DNA of 5,775 bases from Acetobacteraceae bacterium (GTDB taxonomy: Bacteria > Pseudomonadota > Alphaproteobacteria > Acetobacterales > Acetobacteraceae): positions 1 through 5,775 of the forward strand of contig CANJSR010000328.1 of the NCBI GenBank assembly GCA_947476855.1. Reading direction: 5' to 3'. Positions 1 through 5,775 of the stretch are shown piece after piece. Within the stretch, counting starts at the first letter, position 1, and every line of letters begins with the position of its first letter. The position numbers were made by a program, and so were the translations under genes. Under the pieces are notes generated by a model. It was not told the DNA's origin, made no database searches, and worked only from the letters and a program-made list of their open reading frames with translations.

Positions 1-420
1 ATGCGCGATCGTTACGGCTATACCGGGTTCCGCGGCGCCAACCTCGTGTATGGCGCGTTCGACCTGGCGATGACTCCCAGCCAGCGGGCTTTCGGAAACC
101 GCAGGCTGGTGCTGCGCACGATCGACATGCAGCAGTTCTACAACGCGTTCCTGCCGACGGTGGAAGACCGGCGCGTGCCGGATATCTCTCCGCTGTATGC
201 CGACCTCAAGGGCCTGTGCCCGGCGCTGTTCAGCGTGGGCACTTCGGACGCGCTGCTGGACGACACGCTGTTCATGTATGCGCGCTGGGTCGCGGCGGGG
301 AATGAGGCCGACCTGGAGATCTATCCCGGCGGGGCGCACGGGTTCACGCTGTTCCCGAACGCGCTTTCCACCCAGGCGTCGGCGCGGATGGATACGTTCC
401 TCAACAAGGTTCTAGGATAG
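1..420 (+). CDS. Alpha/beta hydrolase, HSL-like esterase/lipase (C-terminal part, 5' end outside window)
   Basis: This is the C-terminal part of an alpha/beta hydrolase of the hormone-sensitive-lipase type (Abhydrolase_3), cytoplasmic esterases that cleave carboxylic esters. Visible residues include the segment [10 protein letters not shown] followed by [10 protein letters not shown] (about 79-88 of the fragment). Its Asp83 sits where the catalytic acid of the family lies (DPLxDE-like). The motif YPGGAHGF (108-115) carries the catalytic His113. The nucleophile motif GDSAGG and the oxyanion HGGG are absent and must lie upstream, so the ATG at base 1 is almost certainly an internal Met and the frame should be read as open to the left. 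About 139 of the usual 300-350 residues are present. The stop TAG lies 7 bases before the CoA-transferase start, suggesting co-transcription. The substrate cannot be told from this fragment. Confidence 0.85.
   Translation: MRDRYGYTGFRGANLVYGAFDLAMTPSQRAFGNRRLVLRTIDMQQFYNAFLPTVEDRRVPDISPLYADLKGLCPALFSVGTSDALLDDTLFMYARWVAAGNEADLEIYPGGAHGFTLFPNALSTQASARMDTFLNKVLG
414..417 (+). promoter_or_regulatory. Ribosome binding site of the CoA-transferase gene
   Basis: An AGGA lies 10 bases before the ATG at 428, inside the last codons of the upstream hydrolase gene. It supports the 428 start and means the two genes are probably translated from one message. Confidence 0.45.
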
Positions 421-427
421 CACGGCC

Positions 428-1588
428 ATGACCCAAAGCCTCGAAGGCGTCCGCGTCCTCGAACTCGCCCGCTATCAGGCCGGCCCGCGTGGCGGCATGA
501 TCATGTCCGACCTCGGCGCGGAGGTGATCAAGATCGAACGCCTGGGCGGCGAGGAAACCCGCAACAACCCCCCGATGGTGCGCGGCCAGAGCATCTATTT
601 CACCGTCTACAACCGCGGCAAGAAAAGCATCTGCCTGGACATGCGGCAGGAGGCCGGAAAGGCAATCTTCACCGACCTGGTCAAGACCGCCGACATCGTG
701 CTGGAAAACTTCCGCCCCGGCACGATGGCGCAGATGGGCTTCGCCTATGAGCAACTGAAGGCCATCAACCCGCGCATCATCCTGGTGTCCGTCTCGGGCT
801 TCGGGCAGGAGGGTCCGTATCGCGACCGCCCCGCCTTCGATCCGCTCGGCCAGGCCATGTCCGGCCTCATGACCCTCACCGGCACCCCTGTCGGCCAGCC
901 GCTCGGCACCGCGTCGTCGATCATCGACCGGACCACCGCCCTGCATGCCACGATCGGCGCCCTGGCCGCGCTGCGGCACCGGGATCGCACCGGACAGGGG
1001 CAGATGGTGGATTGCTGCCTGCTCGATTCGGCGCTGACGCTGGTGGAAATCCCGACCGCCTACTACCTCTCGGCCGGCGAGGAAGGCGGCGAGGGCGGCC
1101 GTCCGCCCTACCGCGCCAAGGACGGCTATGTCGTGATCGCGGCGATCGGACGGGAAATGGCGTCGCGGCTCATGACCCTGATCTCGGGCGGCGTGGCCAA
1201 CGCGGATACCAGCCCGATCACGTCCGGCGTCGGCGCCACCGCCCCGGATGCGCGCCGGAAGTTGCTGGACGCCTGGTGCGCGGAACACACGGTCGACGAA
1301 ATCTGCAAGGCCCTGCTGGATATCGGCGTGCCGGTCGCACCCGTGAAGACGATCCCGGAAGTCGCCAAGGATCCGCATCTCTGGGCGCGGGAGATGCTGG
1401 TGAAGAAGGAAGACGCGCTCGCCGGCGACATCTACGTCCCGGGTGTCGCGATGAAGCTGTCCGAAACACCAGGGGAGGTCCGCCCGGTCCCGACCCCAGG
1501 CCAGCACACGGACGAAGTCCTCGGCCGGCTTCTGGGCTACGACGCCGCCACGCTGGCGGAACTAAGGACAGCGAAAGTCATCGGGTAG
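428..1588 (+). CDS. Family III CoA-transferase (CaiB/BaiF type)
   Basis: This is a complete 386-residue family III CoA-transferase, which moves CoA between carboxylic acids through an aspartyl-CoA thioester intermediate. The N-terminal CoA-binding part is clear: LELARYQAGP (11-20, with Gln17-Ala18 as in formyl-CoA transferase), SDLGAEVIKIE (27-37), KKSICLDM (65-72) and ENFRPGTM (93-100). SVSGFGQEGPY (121-131) and the TGQGQMVD segment (188-195) are also typical. Asp167, in SSIIDRTT, aligns with the catalytic aspartate (Asp169 of Oxalobacter formyl-CoA transferase, from memory). A glycine-rich stretch (217-224) precedes YRAKDGYVVI, and the C-terminal GQHTDEVL (358-365) is a family signature. 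The length is normal for the family and about 40 residues shorter than formyl-CoA transferase. It sits 7 bases after an esterase gene. The acyl substrate cannot be predicted from sequence, because this family covers carnitine, oxalate, bile acid, itaconate and racemase-type members. Confidence 0.93.
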   Translation: MTQSLEGVRVLELARYQAGPRGGMIMSDLGAEVIKIERLGGEETRNNPPMVRGQSIYFTVYNRGKKSICLDMRQEAGKAIFTDLVKTADIVLENFRPGTMAQMGFAYEQLKAINPRIILVSVSGFGQEGPYRDRPAFDPLGQAMSGLMTLTGTPVGQPLGTASSIIDRTTALHATIGALAALRHRDRTGQGQMVDCCLLDSALTLVEIPTAYYLSAGEEGGEGGRPPYRAKDGYVVIAAIGREMASRLMTLISGGVANADTSPITSGVGATAPDARRKLLDAWCAEHTVDEICKALLDIGVPVAPVKTIPEVAKDPHLWAREMLVKKEDALAGDIYVPGVAMKLSETPGEVRPVPTPGQHTDEVLGRLLGYDAATLAELRTAKVIG

Positions 1589-1592
1589 AGTC

Positions 1593-1618
1593 GAATGGCG
1601 GGCGCGATCCCGCCATTC
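1593..1618. terminator. Hairpin between convergent genes, probable bidirectional terminator
   Basis: GAATGGCGGG and CCCGCCATTC form a perfect 10-bp stem with a 6-base loop (CGCGAT), starting 5 bases after the CoA-transferase stop and ending 19 bases before the end of the convergent dps gene. There is no T-run on either side, so it is not a textbook intrinsic terminator. Its position between two convergent genes makes termination or 3'-end protection the likely role. Confidence 0.6.
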
Positions 1619-1637
1619 ATCACCTGATCAAGCGGCC

Positions 1638-2126
1638 TCAGTTCCCCGCGGGGGCATGCGCTTCCAGGAACCACAACGCCTTGTCCATCGCGCGCGACAC
1701 GCCGGTCAGGATGTCGGCGCTGTCCGCGTCGCCGACTTCCGCTGCCTTGTCGATCCCCGCGCGGATCATGTTGGCGAAGGTGCCATAGCGGTCGATCAGC
1801 GCCGCGATATGGTCGGTGATGGCATAGATATCCGTGGGATAGGCCGCCAGTTTCGAACCACCGGCGACGATCTGTGTCGTGCCCATTGCGGTGCCCCCCA
1901 ACTGGACCACACGCTCGGCCATCGTATCGACCGCGCCATCCAGCTCGGCGCGGAACCCATCCAGCATCTCATGCACCGCGATGAATTGCGGGCCCTTGAC
2001 GTTCCAGTGCGCTTGCTTGGTCACCAGCGCCAGATCAATCCCGGTCGCGACGCAGTCGTTGAGCAGCGCGATCGCCGCGGTCTTCGCGTTAGACGGCAGG
2101 TCATTCTTCGTGCTGTGCATGCGCAT
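1638..2126 (-). CDS. dps: Dps, ferritin-like DNA-protecting protein
   Basis: Dps forms a dodecameric shell that oxidises Fe(II) with hydrogen peroxide, stores the iron and can protect DNA during starvation or oxidative stress. The sequence closely resembles E. coli Dps: KQAHWNVKGPQFIAVHEMLDGF, then DTMAERVVQLGG, then YPTDIY and, near the end, KALWFLEAH. Numbered from the upstream ATG at 2135, the ferroxidase ligands His43, His55, Asp59, Asp70 and Glu74 have exactly the E. coli spacing (12, 4, 11, 4). I chose the ATG at 2126 (162 residues) because the GAAGGA directly touching the ATG at 2135 is too close to serve it but is 8 bases from 2126. The N-terminal tail is shorter than in E. coli, with only Arg and two Lys among its first residues, so DNA binding through the tail may be weaker. 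It lies downstream of the transporter gene on the same strand. Confidence 0.95.
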   Translation of the reverse strand: MRMHSTKNDLPSNAKTAAIALLNDCVATGIDLALVTKQAHWNVKGPQFIAVHEMLDGFRAELDGAVDTMAERVVQLGGTAMGTTQIVAGGSKLAAYPTDIYAITDHIAALIDRYGTFANMIRAGIDKAAEVGDADSADILTGVSRAMDKALWFLEAHAPAGN

Positions 2127-2134
2127 GGCCAACA

Positions 2135-2140
2135 TCCTTC
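2135..2140 (-). promoter_or_regulatory. Ribosome binding site of dps, decides the start
   Basis: Read on the minus strand this is GAAGGA, whose last A is the first base of the ATG at 2135. That ATG therefore has no usable spacing, whereas the in-frame ATG at 2126 is 8 bases downstream, which is near optimal. A third in-frame ATG at 2120 is 14 bases away and less likely. Confidence 0.6.
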
Positions 2141-2179
2141 GTTGTTTCGGAGATAAACGTAGGAAGCCGGACCGCTCCT

Positions 2180-3832
2180 TTAACCCCCTGGGGCGCGATC
2201 GACGGGATGCGCGTCCCGCGCGGGCGCGCCGATCCCCTCATCATCATGCGGATCAATCGCAAGATAGCGCGCGGGCCGCCGAGCGTCGGTCTGGAACACG
2301 GCGGCGCGGGCAAGGACGGCGCGATCGTCCTCCGACGTACGCGCGACCTCTCGCAGGTGATCCACCCAGCTTTCCATCGACCAGATTTCCAGCCAGCCCT
2401 CGGGGTGGGCCACGTTCTCATACAACTGCCAAAACGCCGCGCCCGAGCGCCCACGGACCAGCCGCACCTCATGCATCACCGCCAGGAACGCGGCCCGTTC
2501 GGCCGGTTCCACCCGGTAATGCACGGTCTCCATCACCCGGCCGCGCGCGTTGCGCAGCAGCGGGACGAACGCGGCGGCCGGCGCCTCGGGCCTGGCCGGC
2601 GCGGGCGCCTCCGGCACCGGGGCGCTGACCAGGGCTTCGATCCGGAAATACCGCGCCAGCACGGCCAGCACGGCGCCGGTCAGGGCGGCGGCGATCAGGG
2701 CGTGGCGCATGCCGATCATGCCGCCCAGCAGGCCCCAGGTGAAGGAACCGAGCGTCAGCGCGCCGTTCTGCGCCAACTGATAGATCGCGAGGGACCGTGC
2801 CCGCACCCAGGGCGGGCAGGCCAACTGCGCGGCGGCCTGCATCGTCGCATAGGCCGCGGTCCAACCAAGGCCGAACAGGAACATGCCGAACGCGGCCGTC
2901 GACCAATGCGGGGAAAACGCCAGGATCAGCGTGCCCGACACCGACAGCGCCGAACACATCATCACCGTCGCGCCGCGGCTGAACCGCCCGCGGATCACCG
3001 GCAGCAGCATGCCGGAGGTGACTCCGCCGATCCCCATCAGCCCCAGGATCAGGCCGAACCAGCCGGCGTCCAGACCCAGGTCCTGCCGCACGAACAAGGG
3101 CAACATCGCCCAGGGCGCGGCCGCCGGGATCGAGTAGGCTATCGTCCGCGCCATCGCCGAACGCACCGCCGGGGTATAGCGGACAAAGCGCATGCCGGCG
3201 CGCATGGCAGACAGGAAGTGCTCTCGCGGCAGGCCGGTAAAGCGCTGGCTGCGCCGCCACATCACCAGCACGGCGATCACCGGCAGGATCGACAGGGCAT
3301 ACAGCGAGAACGCGAGGCTCGATCCGCCCAGCACGATCAGGAACCCGGCGATGGCCGGCCCGATGGCGCGCGTCAGGTTGAACCCGATGCCGTTCATCGC
3401 GATCGCCTGCACCAGGTCGGCGCGGGGCACGAGTTCGGGGACGATCGCGCTCCAGGCCGGGCCGGTCATGGCGGCCCCGATGCCGATGGCGAAAGTCAGC
3501 ACCAGCAGCCAGGGCGCGGTGATCGACCCGGTCAGCATCAGCGTCGCCAGCAGGATGGCCGCGCAAAGGGTCCAGACCTGCGCGCCGATCAGGAACATGC
3601 GCCGGTCCATGATGTCGGCCAGCGCGCCGCCGGGCAGCGCCAGCAGGAACACCGGCATGATCGTCGCCGCCTGCACCATCGACACCATCAGCGGATCGGG
3701 CGCCAGGGAGGTCATCAGCCAGCCCGCGCCGGTGTTCTGCAGCCAGGTGCCGAGCCAGGCGATGACGCTGCCGATCCAGATGTAGCGGAAGGTAGCGTTG
3801 CGCAGGGGGACCAGCGCGGCGGGCAGCTTCAC
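2180..3832 (-). CDS. MFS transporter, EntS/MFS_3 type, with soluble C-terminal domain
   Basis: This 550-residue inner-membrane protein belongs to the major facilitator superfamily, closest in appearance to the EntS-like 'transmembrane secretion effector' group (MFS_3), whose studied members export siderophores and other small molecules. About twelve hydrophobic segments lie between residues 15 and 395. Motif A is visible after the second one as GGALADIMDRR (68-78). A Pro/Ala-rich linker (about 403-421) joins a soluble domain (about 422-530) containing METVHYRVEP and WLEIWSMESWVDHLRE, resembling the small ferredoxin-like ABM fold seen at the end of many MFS_3 proteins. A charged, proline-containing tail follows (530-550). 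The start is GTG, chosen because GGAG lies 7 bases upstream and the first residues (LRNATFRYIWIG) match the family's usual N-terminus. It is divergent from the deacetylase gene and precedes dps. The substrate is unknown. Confidence 0.88.
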   Translation of the reverse strand: MKLPAALVPLRNATFRYIWIGSVIAWLGTWLQNTGAGWLMTSLAPDPLMVSMVQAATIMPVFLLALPGGALADIMDRRMFLIGAQVWTLCAAILLATLMLTGSITAPWLLVLTFAIGIGAAMTGPAWSAIVPELVPRADLVQAIAMNGIGFNLTRAIGPAIAGFLIVLGGSSLAFSLYALSILPVIAVLVMWRRSQRFTGLPREHFLSAMRAGMRFVRYTPAVRSAMARTIAYSIPAAAPWAMLPLFVRQDLGLDAGWFGLILGLMGIGGVTSGMLLPVIRGRFSRGATVMMCSALSVSGTLILAFSPHWSTAAFGMFLFGLGWTAAYATMQAAAQLACPPWVRARSLAIYQLAQNGALTLGSFTWGLLGGMIGMRHALIAAALTGAVLAVLARYFRIEALVSAPVPEAPAPARPEAPAAAFVPLLRNARGRVMETVHYRVEPAERAAFLAVMHEVRLVRGRSGAAFWQLYENVAHPEGWLEIWSMESWVDHLREVARTSEDDRAVLARAAVFQTDARRPARYLAIDPHDDEGIGAPARDAHPVDRAPGG

Positions 3833-3839
3833 GCCGGGG

Positions 3840-3843
3840 CTCC
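3840..3843 (-). promoter_or_regulatory. Ribosome binding site supporting the GTG start of the transporter
   Basis: On the minus strand GGAG lies 7 bases before the GTG at 3832. No in-frame ATG gives the family N-terminus with a comparable signal, so this site decides the start. Confidence 0.55.
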
Positions 3844-3921
3844 GTCATCATGCGGGGCAGCGAGCGGCTTTGGTCTGGGATAGGACGCGATCATCATCAT
3901 GCTGGACGGAGTGATCCATCG

Positions 3922-3944
3922 CCTCCACGGCTTTTCCGTGGCGG
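3922..3944. repeat. Hairpin in the divergent control region
   Basis: CCTCCACGG and CCGTGGCGG form a 9-bp stem with one mismatch (six inner pairs perfect) and a 5-base loop (CTTTT). In a minus-strand transcript its 3' arm contains GGAGG, the only ribosome-binding-like sequence for the short ORF starting at 3919. It could alternatively be a palindromic protein-binding site serving either gene. Confidence 0.4.
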
Positions 3945-4013
3945 ACGCGTCGGGGCATAGTGACAGCCCGGACGCGCCGGCGCACCGGAAATCCGAAAGC
4001 GGGGACACGCGCG

Positions 4014-5045
4014 ATGCAGGTATTCTGGGACCCGATCCAACTGGCGCATACGCCCAGGTTCTTCCTGGTGCGTGGACAGGTTTGCCCGAATTTCGAGGTA
4101 CCCGCCCGTCCCGAGGCGCTGCTTCTTGCCTGCCAGTCCATGGGTCTGCCGATCGTGAAGCCCGGACCGCTGGATATGCGGGCCGTGACCGCCGTCCACG
4201 ATCCGGCGTTCGTTGCCTTCCTGCGCGACGGCTACGCGGCCTGGGAAGCCCTGCCCAATCGAGGCGAGGAGATGGTGGCGAACGCCCATCCCGCGCCCGA
4301 GGCCCTGCTGCACGCCGCCCCACCGTCCCACATCATCGGCAAGCTGGGCTGGTACACCGCCGACTGCGCCTGTCCGATCGGCAAAGGCACCTGGGTGGCG
4401 ATCGAGGCCGCGGCGTCCGGTGCCATCGCGGCGGCGGATGCGGTCGCGGCCGGCGGATCGGCCTATGCCCTGGCCCGCCCGCCGGGACACCATGCCTACC
4501 GCGCCCGGGCCGGCGGGCATTGCTATCTGAACAACGCCGCCATCGCCGCCGAACGCCTGCGTGCCCGGGGGGCGGCGCGGGTCGCGGTGCTGGATATCGA
4601 CAGCCACCACGGCAACGGTACCCAGGGCATTTTCTGGGAGCGGGGGGACGTTCTGTTCGCCTCGGTCCACGGCGATCCGGGCGGGTATTACCCCTGGTTC
4701 GTCGGGCACGCACATGAACGGGGGGCGGGTGCCGGTGAAGGGGCGAACCTGAACCTGCCCTTGGCCCTCGGCACGGGCGATGACGGGTGGCTGGCGGCGG
4801 TCGGGGCCGGGGTTGCAGCCGTGCGGGCCTTTGGCGCGGATGCGCTGGTAGTCAGCCTGGGTTTCGATGCGTCGAAAGACGAGCCCTTGAACGCCCTGTC
4901 GGTGACCGAGGACGGGTTCGCCCGCGCCGGCGCCGTCATCGGCGGCCTGCGCCTGCCCACCGCGATCGTGCAGGAAGGCGGCTATAACGTGGATGTTCTC
5001 GGACCATTGCTGACCAGGTTCCTGACCGGCTTCAACGGAAGATAG
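4014..5045 (+). CDS. Histone deacetylase/acetylpolyamine amidohydrolase family zinc hydrolase
   Basis: This 343-residue cytoplasmic enzyme has the arginase/deacetylase fold and should remove acetyl (or other acyl) groups from an amine, using one catalytic metal. It aligns along its length with Mycoplana ramosa acetylpolyamine amidohydrolase (341 residues, from memory). The active site is intact: the His pair in RPPGHH (159-160); metal ligands Asp196 and His198 in LDIDSHHGNGTQ and Asp285 in SLGFDASKDEP; and the catalytic tyrosine Tyr324 in EGGYNVD. I chose the ATG at 4014 because MQVFWDP matches the family N-terminus; an upstream in-frame GTG at 3960 would add an Arg-rich extension with no family counterpart. 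Substrate-pocket positions differ from the Mycoplana enzyme (Glu106 to Ile108, Glu117 to Ala119, Tyr168 to His169), so polyamine specificity should not be assumed. It is divergent from the MFS gene and is followed by the REP-like pair. Confidence 0.92.
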   Translation: MQVFWDPIQLAHTPRFFLVRGQVCPNFEVPARPEALLLACQSMGLPIVKPGPLDMRAVTAVHDPAFVAFLRDGYAAWEALPNRGEEMVANAHPAPEALLHAAPPSHIIGKLGWYTADCACPIGKGTWVAIEAAASGAIAAADAVAAGGSAYALARPPGHHAYRARAGGHCYLNNAAIAAERLRARGAARVAVLDIDSHHGNGTQGIFWERGDVLFASVHGDPGGYYPWFVGHAHERGAGAGEGANLNLPLALGTGDDGWLAAVGAGVAAVRAFGADALVVSLGFDASKDEPLNALSVTEDGFARAGAVIGGLRLPTAIVQEGGYNVDVLGPLLTRFLTGFNGR

Positions 5046-5054
5046 CCCGAGTTT

Positions 5055-5775
<721 letters not shown>

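Larger units (their letters stand above)
3833..4013. other. Divergent intergenic region between transporter and deacetylase genes
   Basis: These 181 bases must contain the promoters of both divergent genes. No convincing -35/-10 pair can be read on either strand; a CATAGT at 3956-3961 (+) is a 4-of-6 match to the -10 consensus but lacks a good partner. The region also holds a short ATC triplet run (3890-3899), a hairpin (3922-3944) and a possible 23-codon minus-strand leader ORF (3919-3848). A GGGGA at 4001-4005 is a weak ribosome binding site 8 bases before the deacetylase ATG. Confidence 0.5.

Noticed and set aside
1..3. ATG at base 1 as the true start of the hydrolase
   Set aside because: The catalytic serine and oxyanion motifs of this fold must precede it, so the gene begins outside the window.
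401..1507. A 368-codon minus-strand frame opposite the CoA-transferase
   Set aside because: The plus strand has an unmistakable family III CoA-transferase. The antisense translation has only composition-driven Arg/His/Gly/Asp content.
2469..3851. A 460-codon minus-strand frame overlapping the transporter in another register, starting with ATG
   Set aside because: It is Arg/Ala/Asp/Gly/Pro-rich low-complexity translation without hydrophobic segments. The GTG-started frame carries the real membrane protein.
2207..3883. A 558-codon plus-strand open frame antisense to the whole transporter gene
   Set aside because: Its translation is rich in Arg, His, Gln and Gly with no recognisable domain. 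It is the usual shadow of a GC-rich gene, and the minus-strand frame encodes a clear MFS protein.
3890..3899. Short ATC triplet run as a functional repeat
   Set aside because: It is only about three units, too short to distinguish from chance.
3960..4013. Upstream GTG start adding 18 residues to the deacetylase
   Set aside because: The added stretch is Arg-rich and unlike the family N-terminus, whereas the ATG at 4014 begins exactly where homologues begin.
3897..4715. Long open frames on both strands (3899-4717 plus, 3897-4715 minus) over the deacetylase start
   Set aside because: Neither matches any family, and both overlap the frame holding the intact deacetylase motifs.

Overview
This GC-rich window (roughly two-thirds G+C by eye) looks like an ordinary piece of an alphaproteobacterial chromosome. 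The LeuRS, Dps and family III CoA-transferase sequences and the codon use would fit an Acetobacteraceae-like genome, but that is an impression without a database search. Six protein genes are supported. None is a phage, insertion sequence, CRISPR or RNA gene, and I see no clearly undescribed multi-gene system.

Layout. (1) 1-420 (+) is the C-terminal part of an HSL-type alpha/beta hydrolase. Seven bases later, 428-1588 (+) encodes a complete family III (CaiB/BaiF) CoA-transferase, so the two probably form an operon. (2) A perfect 10-bp hairpin at 1593-1618 separates this pair from the convergent minus-strand genes. (3) On the minus strand, an EntS/MFS_3-type transporter with a soluble C-terminal domain (3832-2180, GTG start) is followed 40-50 bases later by dps (about 2126-1638), a ferritin-like protein with an intact ferroxidase site. 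(4) The 181-base divergent region 3833-4013 holds a hairpin and a possible 23-codon leader ORF upstream of the transporter. (5) 4014-5045 (+) encodes a zinc-dependent histone deacetylase/acetylpolyamine amidohydrolase-family enzyme with all catalytic residues but altered substrate-pocket residues. (6) 5046-5220 holds a C/G-rich REP-like inverted pair. (7) 5221 to the window end is the N-terminal third or less of leuS, running off the edge.

Working together. The hydrolase and CoA-transferase plausibly act on related acyl substrates. The transporter and deacetylase are divergent and may share a control region. Dps is a stress protein that may be transcribed partly with the transporter. leuS is a housekeeping gene, separated from the deacetylase gene by the REP-like element. 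The most interesting items are the altered pocket of the deacetylase, the two-domain transporter with its possible leader ORF, and the REP-like pair.
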